A stretch of 64,000 nucleotides of DNA from UBA3064 sp023258775 (GCA_044355655.1 JBIKXS010000013.1:1-64000); one strand, 5' to 3'; shown: positions 9,186-17,754, counted from the stretch's first letter. Program-made: numbers and translations. The notes: a model not told the origin generated them from the sequence alone.

Positions 9186-9719
9186 ATGCAATATTCAGCA
9201 TTGATACAGGCGGCGCAGGATCTCGGTCTTGGACTTAGCCAACGCGCGATGATGATTGCCACAGCCGAGTCTTGCACAGGTGGGATGATTGCAATGGCGC
9301 TCACCGAGGTGGCTGGTTCCAGCCTTTGGTTTGAGCGTGGCTTTGTGAGCTATGCCAATCGTGCCAAATCTGATTTGCTGGCGGTACCGGCCGCGGTCAT
9401 TGAAGAACACGGTGCGGTTTCTGAAGAAGTTGCCTTGGCAATGGCGCTTGGTGCCTTGGGTACGCAGACAGCCATTCAATTTGCGCTTTCTGTGACCGGT
9501 GTTGCCGGCCCAACAGGCGGGTCTGAAGAAAAGCCGGTTGGGACCGTGGTGCATGGCTTTGCATGGCGTGGCTCAGACGAAGATGCCACGATTCATCACC
9601 GCGTGATGAGGCGTCACTACCCTGGCGATCGGTCCGAAGTGCGACTTGCAACATCGATTTTCGCCTTGAAGCAAGCACTTTTTTTGCTGCAAACTGAGCG
9701 TGGTGTTGCTTCAGACTGA
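9186..9719 (+). CDS. pncC: CinA C-terminal-type nicotinamide-nucleotide amidase
   Basis: A 177-residue single-domain CinA/PncC protein that hydrolyses NMN to nicotinate mononucleotide. The active-site block TAESCTGGMIA is followed by YANRAKSDLLAV, the GAVSEEVA segment and VTGVAGPTGGSEEKPVGTV. It lies 4 nt after pgpA and upstream of recA, a common order. The C-terminal residues VASD and the stop codon lie inside the first two units of a 22-bp tandem repeat, so the present C-terminus was probably set by the repeat. Confidence 0.92.
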   Translation: MQYSALIQAAQDLGLGLSQRAMMIATAESCTGGMIAMALTEVAGSSLWFERGFVSYANRAKSDLLAVPAAVIEEHGAVSEEVALAMALGALGTQTAIQFALSVTGVAGPTGGSEEKPVGTVVHGFAWRGSDEDATIHHRVMRRHYPGDRSEVRLATSIFALKQALFLLQTERGVASD

Positions 9720-9791
9720 GCGCGGTGTTGCTTCAGACTGAGCGCGGTGTTGCTTCAGACTGAGTGTGGTGTTGCTTCAGATTGAGCGTGG
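9693..9791 (+). repeat. 4.5 x 22-bp tandem repeat across the cinA stop codon
   Basis: Units at 9693-9714, 9715-9736, 9737-9758 and 9759-9780, plus a half unit to 9791. Copies differ at only one or two positions. The period is not a multiple of three; the cinA TGA (9717-9719) lies in the second unit. Two shorter copies of a 14/15-bp motif (9815-9828 and 9829-9843) follow, running up to the recA LexA box. No inverted repeats or spacers are visible. Confidence 0.9.
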
Positions 9792-9838
9792 AGGCTGTTA
9801 GGTGTGATCGAACATCATCCTAAGACTGTCATCCCTAA

Positions 9839-9870
9839 GACTGACTTTTTATACAGTATTCTTGTAGAAT
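9839..9870 (+). promoter_or_regulatory. recA promoter with LexA (SOS) box
   Basis: CTG-N10-CAG at 9841-9856, with ACAG completing the right half-site and a flanking TA, matches the proteobacterial LexA consensus. TAGAAT at 9865-9870 is a good -10 box, and the -35 (CTGACT, 9841-9846, 18-nt spacer) lies inside the LexA box, so LexA binding would block polymerase. The box is about 60 nt before the recA start, as expected for SOS autoregulation. Confidence 0.8.
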
Positions 9871-9914
9871 GATGGTGGGCGTTTTATCCCGTCCACGCAA
9901 ATAAAGGATTTTCC

Positions 9915-10952
9915 ATGGAAGACAGCAAACAAAAGCTCGAACGAGCCAAGGCTTTGTCGGCAGCTTTATCGCAAATCGAAAAGCAGTTCGGCAAGGGTTC
10001 GGTCATGCGCATGACCGATAAAGAAATCGAAAACGATCTTGAAGTGGTGTCCACGGGTTCCCTCGGACTTGATCTCGCGCTTGGAGTTGGTGGCCTGCCT
10101 CGAGGTCGTGTGGTTGAAATCTACGGCCCGGAGTCATCAGGCAAAACCACCCTGACATTGCAGGTGATCGCCGAGATGCAAAAGATTGGTGGCACTTGCG
10201 CCTTTATCGACGCCGAACATGCACTCGATGCACAGTATGCCCAAAAGCTTGGCGTGAATCTCTCCGATCTTTTGATTTCTCAGCCCGATACAGGCGAGCA
10301 AGCCCTTGAAATTGCAGATGCCTTGGTGCGCTCGGGCTCGGTCGATTTGATTGTGATCGACTCGGTTGCCGCACTCACGCCCAAGGCAGAAATTGAGGGT
10401 GAGATGGGCGATTCGCTGCCTGGCCTTCAAGCACGCTTAATGAGTCAGGCGCTTCGTAAACTCACCGGCACGATCAAGCGAACCAATACCTTGGTAATTT
10501 TCATTAACCAGATTCGTATGAAGATCGGTGTGATGTTTGGCAACCCTGAAACCACCACCGGGGGTAATGCCTTGAAGTTTTATGCGTCGGTACGACTCGA
10601 TATTCGTCGAACCGGATCGATCAAGAAAGGCGATGAAGTCATTGGTAGCGAAACCAAGGTTAAGGTTGTCAAAAACAAGGTTGCGCCACCCTTTCGTCAG
10701 GCTGACTTCGATATTTTGTACGGCGAGGGTATTTCGCGCGAGGGCGAGATTCTCGATCTAGGATCCGAAGCAAGCATCATCGACAAAAGCGGCGCTTGGT
10801 ATTCCTACAGCGGCGATCGGATCGGTCAGGGCAAGGACAACGCCCGTGAGTATCTCCGTGAGCGTCCCGAATTGGCGCTTGAAATCGAAAACAAGTTACG
10901 TAGCCATCATGGGGTGGCAAGCCGAGGTCTGAGCGCTCCGGAGGCCAACTGA
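9915..10952 (+). CDS. recA: Recombinase RecA
   Basis: A 345-residue DNA strand-exchange ATPase and LexA coprotease. Walker A is GPESSGKTT at residues 71-79; VIDSVAAL is the Walker B strand and the NQIRMKIGVMFGNPETTTGG segment covers loops L1/L2. Length and motifs are canonical. The ribosome binding site AAAGGA lies about 8 nt upstream. Regulated by the LexA box upstream and overlapped at the 3' end by recX. Confidence 0.98.
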   Translation: MEDSKQKLERAKALSAALSQIEKQFGKGSVMRMTDKEIENDLEVVSTGSLGLDLALGVGGLPRGRVVEIYGPESSGKTTLTLQVIAEMQKIGGTCAFIDAEHALDAQYAQKLGVNLSDLLISQPDTGEQALEIADALVRSGSVDLIVIDSVAALTPKAEIEGEMGDSLPGLQARLMSQALRKLTGTIKRTNTLVIFINQIRMKIGVMFGNPETTTGGNALKFYASVRLDIRRTGSIKKGDEVIGSETKVKVVKNKVAPPFRQADFDILYGEGISREGEILDLGSEASIIDKSGAWYSYSGDRIGQGKDNAREYLRERPELALEIENKLRSHHGVASRGLSAPEAN

Positions 10953-11380
10953 CTGATTCTCTAATCAACCGTGGTCTTGCGGCGCTCGCGCGCCGCGAGT
11001 ACTCACCCGCAGAGCTTAAGCGTAAGCTGGCAGCGCATGCTGAAAGTGAAGCTGAGCTCGAGGAAGTGCTTCAGACGCTGAAAGATCGAGGCTACCTTTC
11101 TGAATCCCGCTTTGCCGAGTCGTACATACGCCGGCAGGCAGCGCGCAAGGGCACATCCTTCATCAAGCAAAGTCTAAAGCAGCACCAACTCGCCCCAGAA
11201 GTGATTGCATCGGTCACCGCTAATTTGCAAGCAAGCGAGGAGTCTCGCGCAAGAGAGCTTTGGGATCGTCGCTTTGGCAGCGTTGCAATCGACCCCAAAG
11301 AACGGCTAAGGCAAATGCGCTTTTTGGCATCTCGGGGTTTTTCACATGAGGTCATTCGTCGGATCACCCGGTCCGACTAA
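10949..11380 (+). CDS. recX: Regulatory protein RecX (apparent CTG start)
   Basis: A RecX-family inhibitor of RecA filaments, 143 residues when counted from 10949. The helical-repeat motif SLINRGLAALARREYS at the N-terminus and GYLSESRFAESYIRRQ match the family, so the gene must start before about 10958. In that frame there is a stop at 10901-10903 and no ATG, GTG or TTG before the conserved region. The only standard-like candidate is CTG at 10949, overlapping the recA stop as CTGA, with GGAGG at 10940-10944 placed 4 nt upstream. A start at GTG 11066 would delete the first conserved repeat. A sequencing error cannot be excluded. Confidence 0.85.
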   Translation: MTDSLINRGLAALARREYSPAELKRKLAAHAESEAELEEVLQTLKDRGYLSESRFAESYIRRQAARKGTSFIKQSLKQHQLAPEVIASVTANLQASEESRARELWDRRFGSVAIDPKERLRQMRFLASRGFSHEVIRRITRSD

Positions 11381-11499
11381 CGACTCTGACGCAATCGCGT
11401 CGCAACCCCCGTGATACCATCAGCCCCGAACGGTGCCTGATCCCTAGGTACAGGCCCAAAGGCAGGCTTAACGACCACCGGCGGCAAGGGGTAATTCGC

Positions 11500-12666
11500 A
11501 TGAAAATTCACGAGTATCAGGGCAAGGAGCTGCTGCGCCAGTTTCACGTGCCTGTTCCCAAGGGCAAACCAGCATTCACCGTTGATGAAGCGGTCGAAAT
11601 TGCCAAAGAATTGGGTGGCCCTGTATGGGTTGTTAAAGCCCAGATCCATGCCGGCGGCCGTGGCAAAGGCGGCGGCGTCAAGCTTGCCCGGTCGATTGAT
11701 GAAGTGAAAACGTGTGCCTCTGAAATTCTCGGCATGCAATTAATCACTCACCAAACGGGCGCTTCAGGACAAAAAGTCAGGCGCTTACTTGTTGAGGAAG
11801 GCGCTGATATCCGCAAAGAGTTTTATGTTGGCATCGTGACCGATCGAATCACGCAGAAGATTTGCGTGATGGCGTCTTCCGAAGGCGGCATGGAAATTGA
11901 AAAAGTCGCCCACGAAACGCCTGAGAAAATCCTCAAGGCCTTTGTTGAGCCCTCGCAAGGGCTCGATGATGCCGAGGCGGCGGCCCTTGCCAGGGGCATC
12001 GGCATCCCCGATGCCTCGGTGCCTCAAGCTGTCGATGTGCTTAAAAAACTTTACCAAGCATACTTCGATACCGATGCCTCGCTTGCCGAAATCAACCCCT
12101 TGATCCTCACCGGTTCAGGCGATGTTCGAGCGCTTGATGCGAAGTTTAATTTCGACAGCAATGCCTTGTTCAGACATCCTGAGATTGTTGCCTTCCGCGA
12201 TCTCGACGAGGAAGATCCAGCTGAGATTCGAGCAAGCGAGTTTGACCTTGCCTATATCCAGCTTGACGGCAATATCGGTTGTCTTGTGAATGGCGCGGGT
12301 CTTGCGATGGCCACAATGGATACCATCAAACTTTTTGGCGGTGAGCCTGCAAACTTTCTTGATGTTGGCGGCGGTGCAACCACCGAGAAAGTGACCGAAG
12401 CGTTCAAGATCATGCTTGATAACCCCAAGTTGAAGGCAATTTTGGTCAATATTTTCGGGGGCATCATGCGTTGCGATGTGATTGCGCAAGGCGTTGTCGA
12501 AGCCTGTAAGGCGGTGAGCCTATCGGTTCCGCTCGTCGTACGCATGAAGGGCACCAACGAAGATTTGGGCAAACAAATCCTTAGGGATTCTGGCTTGCCG
12601 ATTATTTCCGCCGACACCATGGCTGAGGCTGCTGAGAAAGTAGTCGCCGCGGCCAAGGGCCACTGA
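11500..12666 (+). CDS. sucC: Succinyl-CoA ligase [ADP-forming] subunit beta
   Basis: A 388-residue ATP-grasp subunit of the TCA-cycle succinyl-CoA synthetase. It begins MKIHEYQGKELL; the ATP-grasp glycine-rich block is HAGGRGKGGGV near residue 50, and NPLILT near 200 binds Mg. The C-terminal ligase domain has VNIFGGIMRCDVIAQG. It is preceded by AAGGGG. Directly upstream of sucD as one operon; the recX-sucC gap (119 nt) presumably holds its promoter, but I see no strong box. Confidence 0.97.
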   Translation: MKIHEYQGKELLRQFHVPVPKGKPAFTVDEAVEIAKELGGPVWVVKAQIHAGGRGKGGGVKLARSIDEVKTCASEILGMQLITHQTGASGQKVRRLLVEEGADIRKEFYVGIVTDRITQKICVMASSEGGMEIEKVAHETPEKILKAFVEPSQGLDDAEAAALARGIGIPDASVPQAVDVLKKLYQAYFDTDASLAEINPLILTGSGDVRALDAKFNFDSNALFRHPEIVAFRDLDEEDPAEIRASEFDLAYIQLDGNIGCLVNGAGLAMATMDTIKLFGGEPANFLDVGGGATTEKVTEAFKIMLDNPKLKAILVNIFGGIMRCDVIAQGVVEACKAVSLSVPLVVRMKGTNEDLGKQILRDSGLPIISADTMAEAAEKVVAAAKGH

Positions 12667-12688
12667 CCAACCATTCGGGGCTAATCCG

Positions 12689-13570
12689 ATGAGTATTTTG
12701 ATTAATAAAGACACCAAGGTCATTACCCAAGGCATTACTGGCAAGACCGGTCAATTCCACACGCGGATGTGTCGCGACTATGCCAATGGCAAAGCCTGTT
12801 TCGTTGCGGGCGTTAACCCGAAGAAGGCGGGTGAAGATTTTGAGGGTATTCCAATTTACGCTTCGGTGAAAGACGCAAAGGCTTCTACGGGTGCAACCGT
12901 ATCAGTCATTTATGTGCCACCAGCCGGCGCTGCTGCTGCGATTTGGGAGGCCGTCGATGCCGATCTCGATTTGGCAATTTGTATAACCGAAGGCATCCCT
13001 GTTCGCGACATGCTTGAGATTCGCAATCGGATCAAACGAGAGAATAAGCGGACACTTTTGCTCGGGCCAAATTGCCCGGGTTTAATCACGCCAGACGAAA
13101 TTAAGATCGGTATCATGCCTGGTCATATTCATAGAAAAGGCCGTATCGGTATCGTGTCACGTTCTGGAACGCTTACCTATGAGGCTGTTGGTCAGGTGAC
13201 CGAGTTAGGATTGGGTCAATCGTCTGCGGTTGGGATTGGCGGGGATCCGATCAATGGTTTAAAGCATATTGATGTGCTCAAAATGTTTAACGATGATCCG
13301 GATACCGATGCGGTCATCATGATTGGTGAGATCGGTGGACCTGATGAGGTCAATGCTGCACGTTGGGCAAAAGACCATATGAAAAAGCCCATCGTCGGCT
13401 TTATCGCAGGCGTCACCGCACCACCAGGAAAGCGTATGGGCCATGCAGGTGCGTTGATCTCGGGCGGCGATGATACCGCGCAGGCTAAGCTTGACATCTT
13501 GGAAGCCTGTGGTATTCGAACGACCAAAAATCCCTCTGAAATGGCAGCCTTGCTCAAGAAGGTCATGTAG
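12689..13570 (+). CDS. sucD: Succinyl-CoA ligase [ADP-forming] subunit alpha
   Basis: A 293-residue CoA-binding and phosphohistidine subunit partnering SucC. The CoA-binding region is TGKTGQFHT near the N-terminus, and the active histidine lies in GKRMGHAGALISGG near residue 250. The last codons and the stop are the start of a 44-bp tandem duplication that continues downstream. It is 22 nt after sucC. Confidence 0.97.
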   Translation: MSILINKDTKVITQGITGKTGQFHTRMCRDYANGKACFVAGVNPKKAGEDFEGIPIYASVKDAKASTGATVSVIYVPPAGAAAAIWEAVDADLDLAICITEGIPVRDMLEIRNRIKRENKRTLLLGPNCPGLITPDEIKIGIMPGHIHRKGRIGIVSRSGTLTYEAVGQVTELGLGQSSAVGIGGDPINGLKHIDVLKMFNDDPDTDAVIMIGEIGGPDEVNAARWAKDHMKKPIVGFIAGVTAPPGKRMGHAGALISGGDDTAQAKLDILEACGIRTTKNPSEMAALLKKVM

Positions 13571-13642
13571 GCGCTGGGAGATCGAGCCAGTGCCATGTCA
13601 AGAAGGTCATGTAAGCGTTGGGAAATCGAGCCAGTACTATGC
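13555..13642 (+). repeat. 2 x 44-bp tandem duplication over the sucD stop codon
   Basis: Units 13555-13598 and 13599-13642 agree apart from a few substitutions by eye. The first unit holds the last five codons and stop of sucD; the second is a non-coding copy including the same lysine-lysine-valine-methionine codons and a stop. No hairpin with a T-tract is associated. Confidence 0.9.
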
Positions 13643-13707
13643 GAGCAATTCATCGCATCGTACTGATTATAGATTTCATCACATGTTGAGATGCTAAGGA
13701 GGCTTTT

Positions 13708-13863
13708 ATGAAAGAAAACGAAAGGCCTGTTGTTCGACGCGGCTTGGATGTTTCGCGAGGATCGAAGGTCACTGAGGGTATGTCCTTGCTGACCTACCTC
13801 GGATTGTTGGCAAGCGCTGGCATCGCAACAAGCTTCCTTGCCCGCTGGCTCTTGCAAGCCTAG
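13708..13863 (+). CDS. Small single-pass membrane protein (51 aa)
   Basis: An open frame of 51 residues with an excellent ribosome binding site (AAGGAGG at 13696-13702, 5 nt before ATG). Residues 1-24 are polar and basic (starting MKENERPVVRRG); residues about 26-48 are hydrophobic (TYLGLLASAGIATSFLARWL) and fit one membrane segment. I do not recognise a family. It ends 28 nt before rubredoxin and may be co-transcribed with it, so a link to a membrane redox partner is conceivable, but that is inference only. Confidence 0.6.
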   Translation: MKENERPVVRRGLDVSRGSKVTEGMSLLTYLGLLASAGIATSFLARWLLQA

Positions 13864-13891
13864 CCTTGCTTATGAGCGATAAGGTGTTCTG

Positions 13892-14071
13892 ATGACTGAA
13901 CAAGCAAATAAGACTTGGATGTGCCTGATTTGTGGCTGGATTTACGATGAGGCTGCTGGCCTTCCGGAAGAAGGCATTGCCGCAGGAACTCGCTGGGAGG
14001 ATGTACCAATCAATTGGACATGTCCCGAATGCGGTGCGAGAAAAGAAGACTTTGAGATGGTTGAAATTTAG
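13892..14071 (+). CDS. Rubredoxin
   Basis: A 59-residue mononuclear-iron electron carrier. The two metal ligand loops are CLICG (near residue 11) and CPECG (near residue 44), separated by the typical acidic, aromatic core with WIYDEAAG and WEDVP. Start ATG at 13892 with AAGGTG upstream. The 3' end overlaps the convergent photolyase gene by 4 nt. The electron-transfer partner is not evident. Confidence 0.93.
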   Translation: MTEQANKTWMCLICGWIYDEAAGLPEEGIAAGTRWEDVPINWTCPECGARKEDFEMVEI

Positions 14072-15636
14072 GCTTTTGGTTCAGTTTCAGTCTCAGACTT
14101 CGCTCGCTTCACAACTTGATAGCGTTCTAGAGTCTTCTTTCTCGCTTGGTCGTGGTCGACGATCGGCATTGGATAGTTCTGCCCAAGTTTGAAACCAATT
14201 GTCTGTGCGTCCAAACCCCCGATTTCCCAGGGTGCATGAATTTGCTGATCGGTGAGCTGTGCAAGCTCGGGGACGTATCGGCGTATGAATCTTGCCTCGC
14301 GGTCGAACTTTTGGCTTTGACTTACCGGATTAAAAATCCGGAAGTAGGGTTGGGCATCGCATCCACTGGAGGCTGCCCACTGCCAGCCACCGTTATTGGC
14401 TGCCAGGTCAAAATCAAGAAGATGGCGCGCAAACCAGGCTTCGCCCCAGCGCCAATCGAGTCCGAGGTCTTTACACAAGAATGAGGCAGTTACCATCCGC
14501 AGGCGGTTATGCATATAGCCGCTTTGAAGGAGCTGTCGCATGGCTGCGTCTACCAGTGGATACCCTGTCTGGCCATCACACCAAGCCTTGAAGTCAGCGG
14601 TCGCTTTCGGCCCCTTCTCCCAGGCAATGAGGTCATATTCAGGCTTAAAAGATTGGCGCGCTACATGTGGAAAGTGATATAGAATTTGCATATAAAAATC
14701 ACGCCATATCAGCTCACTCAGCCATGTTTGCGCACCGGCGTTCGAGTGCTGATTAGCGAGTCGGACTGCTTGCCGAATACTAATCGTTCCAAAACGAAAA
14801 TGTACTGAAAGATAAGATGGTCCTTTAAGGGCTGGGAAGTCGCGCGCCTTATCATATCGATCGATTCGAGCGGCAAAATCCGCCAAGAGCATTTGGGCAC
14901 CGCTTGAACCAATCGGTACCCGTAGCTGACTCAAATTCGTCGCTTCAAAGCCGATCGCATCAAGATCGGGCGCTGTCCCAAACCACAGTCCCCAGCCCTT
15001 GGCTTGAGCCAGCTCAAGACAGGCCTTTTGCTGCAGCTGGTCCGGCGCTTTCAGGCGGCTATGATCGACCTTTGCTTCAGCGACCGCGCTTTGCATTGCC
15101 GCAAGTCGCTTAAGCCAGGATTGTTTGTATGGCGTAAAGACGCTGTACGGCTTTCCTGCCTGAGTCATAACTTCACTTCGCTCAAAAATCACATGATCTT
15201 TGAATGAGTAGCTATCAATCTGCCTTACCTTGAGCTCATTGACCAATTGGCGGTCACGCGTCAGGGCATAGGGCTCATCATCATGATTAAAGAAAACAGC
15301 CTCGACCCCAAGCGCAAGCGCAATAGCTGGCAGGGCATCGCTGGCTTTCGCGTGGGCAGTGACCAGACTGCCCGAGAGGCTAGGTAGGCGCGCAAGGCTT
15401 TTTAGGCTCTCCCATATGAACTCAACCCGACGATCGGCGCGATCAGGTAATTCGTCGAGAATCGCGCGATCAAACACAAAAAGCAGGTGAACGGCTTGAG
15501 ATACCCGGCATGCTTGGGCAAGCGCTTCATGATCTTCGATACGCAAGTCGCGGCGCAACATGACGAGGCTTCGTTGATAAGTGCGCGAGACCGCGGTCGA
15601 CATCCGCTGCTCGCTGACTGTTATTCCGTCTGCCAT
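14068..15636 (-). CDS. phrB: Deoxyribodipyrimidine photolyase
   Basis: A 522-residue class I CPD photolyase/cryptochrome family protein, repairing UV dimers with blue light. The N-terminal alpha/beta antenna domain starts LVMLRRDLRIEDHEAL; the FAD-binding C-terminal domain has the signature DFDLAANNGGWQWAASSGCD and PYFRIFNP. The first ATG (15636) lies inside a 20-bp tandem repeat; a second in-frame ATG at about 15603 is just as likely as the start, giving 511 residues. It overlaps rubredoxin by 4 nt at the 3' end. Confidence 0.94.
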   Translation of the reverse strand: MADGITVSEQRMSTAVSRTYQRSLVMLRRDLRIEDHEALAQACRVSQAVHLLFVFDRAILDELPDRADRRVEFIWESLKSLARLPSLSGSLVTAHAKASDALPAIALALGVEAVFFNHDDEPYALTRDRQLVNELKVRQIDSYSFKDHVIFERSEVMTQAGKPYSVFTPYKQSWLKRLAAMQSAVAEAKVDHSRLKAPDQLQQKACLELAQAKGWGLWFGTAPDLDAIGFEATNLSQLRVPIGSSGAQMLLADFAARIDRYDKARDFPALKGPSYLSVHFRFGTISIRQAVRLANQHSNAGAQTWLSELIWRDFYMQILYHFPHVARQSFKPEYDLIAWEKGPKATADFKAWCDGQTGYPLVDAAMRQLLQSGYMHNRLRMVTASFLCKDLGLDWRWGEAWFARHLLDFDLAANNGGWQWAASSGCDAQPYFRIFNPVSQSQKFDREARFIRRYVPELAQLTDQQIHAPWEIGGLDAQTIGFKLGQNYPMPIVDHDQARKKTLERYQVVKRAKSETETEPKA

Positions 15637-15697
15637 TGTGTTATTCCGTCCCCAATTGTGTTATTCCAGCCGCCATTGTGTTGTTCCGTCCGCCATT
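15618..15697 (-). repeat. 4 x 20-bp tandem repeat over the phr start
   Basis: Units at 15618-15637, 15638-15657, 15658-15677 and 15678-15697, differing at one to four positions. On the minus strand three of the four contain an ATG; because the period is 20 the frames rotate, and only the copy at 15636 is in frame with phr without an intervening stop. The rest of the 15698-15919 gap shows nothing I recognise. Confidence 0.88.
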
Positions 15698-15919
15698 AAT
15701 ACTTCCTCGCGGCAAGTCGGCAATTGGATCATCGAGCGCTCGGCGCATGCTGAAATCCCCGGTTGGACATGGATGTGAATCGACAAAACGTACCGATTAT
15801 CGAAGAGCTAGTCTTGGCAATCCCGAGAAAGGTGAGTGCTTCAGCAGGGGATTGCCATGCAGGACTGCTAGGATCGCGCGTCAGGCAATTGCAAATTTTG
15901 CAGCGCAAAGGAGAAGCAT

Positions 15920-16699
15920 ATGGATTTAGGGATTAGAGGTCGGTGGGCCTTGGTTTGTGCCTCAAGCAAGGGCCTAGGACTTGGTTGCGCAGCGTCGCTG
16001 GCTGCCGAGGGTGTGAATTTGGTCATGAATGCACGCAGTGAGCCCTTACTTAATCAAGAGGCGACTCGTTTAGCTGCCGAATACGGCGTGACGGTACATG
16101 CAGTTGCAGGTGATATCACCACAGAGGCGATTCGTGAGAAAGCGCTGGCAGCGGCGCCGCAAATTGATATTCTGATTAACAATGCGGGCGGTCCGCCCCC
16201 TGGCGACTTTAGAAACTTTTCGCGCGACGACTGGATCAAGGCTGTCGATGCCAACATGCTTACGCCGATTGAACTCATCAAGGCTACCCTTGACGGGATG
16301 ATCGCGCGCAAGTTCGGTCGGGTTGTCAACATTACATCTTCGGCAGTGAAAGCACCCATCGACGTCCTGGCGTTGTCCAACGGCGCAAGAAGTGGACTTA
16401 CTGGCTTTGTCGCTGGGCTTTCACGCAAGACAGCTGTTCATAATGTAACGATCAATAATTTGCTACCTGGTATGTTTGATACTGATCGACTTCGTGGAAC
16501 GATTAAGGCGGCTGCAGCGCAAATGGGCGTTTCAGAAGATGAGGCAGCGACTCGCCGCATGGCTGGTGTTCCAGCAGGACGTTTTGGGAATGCCCATGAG
16601 TTCGGGCAGGCATGCGCTTATTTATGTAGCGCACAAGCGTCTTATGTAACAGGTCAGAATTTTTTAATTGATGGCGGTGCCTATCCGGGGACGTATTGA
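15920..16699 (+). CDS. SDR-family oxidoreductase with altered catalytic motif
   Basis: A 259-residue Rossmann-fold short-chain dehydrogenase/reductase. The cofactor loop ASSKGLGLG (residues 14-22) and NNAGG (88-91) are present, and the C-terminus has VTGQNFLIDGG. The catalytic YxxxK is not: the aligned segment reads LSNGARSGLTG, with Ser153/Asn154 where Tyr and Arg157 where Lys would be, although Ser140/Ser141 remain. This pattern occurs in a divergent SDR subgroup; substrate unknown. The ribosome binding site AAAGGAGAA is 6 nt before the ATG. Followed by a quinone oxidoreductase gene 77 nt downstream. Confidence 0.85.
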   Translation: MDLGIRGRWALVCASSKGLGLGCAASLAAEGVNLVMNARSEPLLNQEATRLAAEYGVTVHAVAGDITTEAIREKALAAAPQIDILINNAGGPPPGDFRNFSRDDWIKAVDANMLTPIELIKATLDGMIARKFGRVVNITSSAVKAPIDVLALSNGARSGLTGFVAGLSRKTAVHNVTINNLLPGMFDTDRLRGTIKAAAAQMGVSEDEAATRRMAGVPAGRFGNAHEFGQACAYLCSAQASYVTGQNFLIDGGAYPGTY

Positions 16700-16776
16700 T
16701 TGCTGCGACCAGGCACTTTGCGGCATAGACAATCACACCTGCTCATTAGTCTTTAGCTATTTAAAGGAGAATCAAT

Positions 16777-17754
16777 ATGGCAACGCAGCAAACAAAAGCA
16801 ATCCGGATGACCGCCACGGGTGGCCCAGAGGTCATGACATTTGTCGATGTTGAGCTTGGAGCGCCCGCTGCCGGCGAAATTCAAGTGCGCCATGAAGCGA
16901 TCGGTTTAAATTATATCGATGTGTATTTCAGAACTGGTTTATACCCTGTTCCGCTACCTGCCGGGCTTGGCTTAGAGGGTGCAGGCGTCGTTACGGCCGT
17001 TGGCGAAGGCGTCGACTTCAAGCCTGGCGATCGGGTAGCTTATTGCGATCGGCCGCCAGGCTCGTATGCACAAATGCGCAACATGCCTGCAAAGTCGGTG
17101 GTGAAAGTACCTGATGGTATCGGCTTGGATACGGCTGCAGCGATGATGCTCAAAGGCATGACGGTTGAGTATTTGTTTCACCGTACTTTCCAAGTTCAAG
17201 CCGGACAAACGATCCTCTTTCATGCCGCAGCCGGCGGTGTGGGTCTAATTGCGATGCAATGGGCGAAGGCCTTGGGCTTAACCGTTATTGGTACTGTTGG
17301 CTCCGATGAGAAGGCAGAATTAGCCAAAAAGCATGGCTGCGATTACCCGATTGTTTATACCCGTGAGAATTTCCAGCAGCGTGTCATGGAAATCACCGAA
17401 GGCAAGGGCGTACCCGTTGTCTATGACTCGATCGGCAAAGATACCTTCCAGGGCTCAATTGATTCGCTCTCGCCATTTGGGATGTTTGTCAGTTTTGGTA
17501 ACGCTTCGGGGCCTGTTGCTCCCGTGCCCCTGACCGCACTCAAGGGTAGCCTTTATATGTGCAGACCGTCGTTGATGGCCCATACCGCAACGCGCTCAAC
17601 CCTTGAGGCGATGTCAACGCGTTTGTTCGACATGGTGGATTCTGGCAAGGTCAAGATTGAGATCGATCAGCGATATGAACTAGAAAACGCTGCCCAATCT
17701 CATCGGGATTTGGAGTCGCGCAAAACAACAGGGTCGACCATTTTGCTGCCTTGA
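16777..17754 (+). CDS. qor: NADPH:quinone oxidoreductase (zeta-crystallin type)
   Basis: A 325-residue zinc-free medium-chain dehydrogenase. LNYIDVYFRTGLYPVPLP near residue 47 is the quinone-oxidoreductase signature, and HAAAGGVGLIAMQWAK near 149 is the NADPH-binding Rossmann motif. It would reduce quinones with NADPH in the cytoplasm. Start has AAAGGAGAAT upstream. The upstream SDR is on the same strand. Confidence 0.9.
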   Translation: MATQQTKAIRMTATGGPEVMTFVDVELGAPAAGEIQVRHEAIGLNYIDVYFRTGLYPVPLPAGLGLEGAGVVTAVGEGVDFKPGDRVAYCDRPPGSYAQMRNMPAKSVVKVPDGIGLDTAAAMMLKGMTVEYLFHRTFQVQAGQTILFHAAAGGVGLIAMQWAKALGLTVIGTVGSDEKAELAKKHGCDYPIVYTRENFQQRVMEITEGKGVPVVYDSIGKDTFQGSIDSLSPFGMFVSFGNASGPVAPVPLTALKGSLYMCRPSLMAHTATRSTLEAMSTRLFDMVDSGKVKIEIDQRYELENAAQSHRDLESRKTTGSTILLP

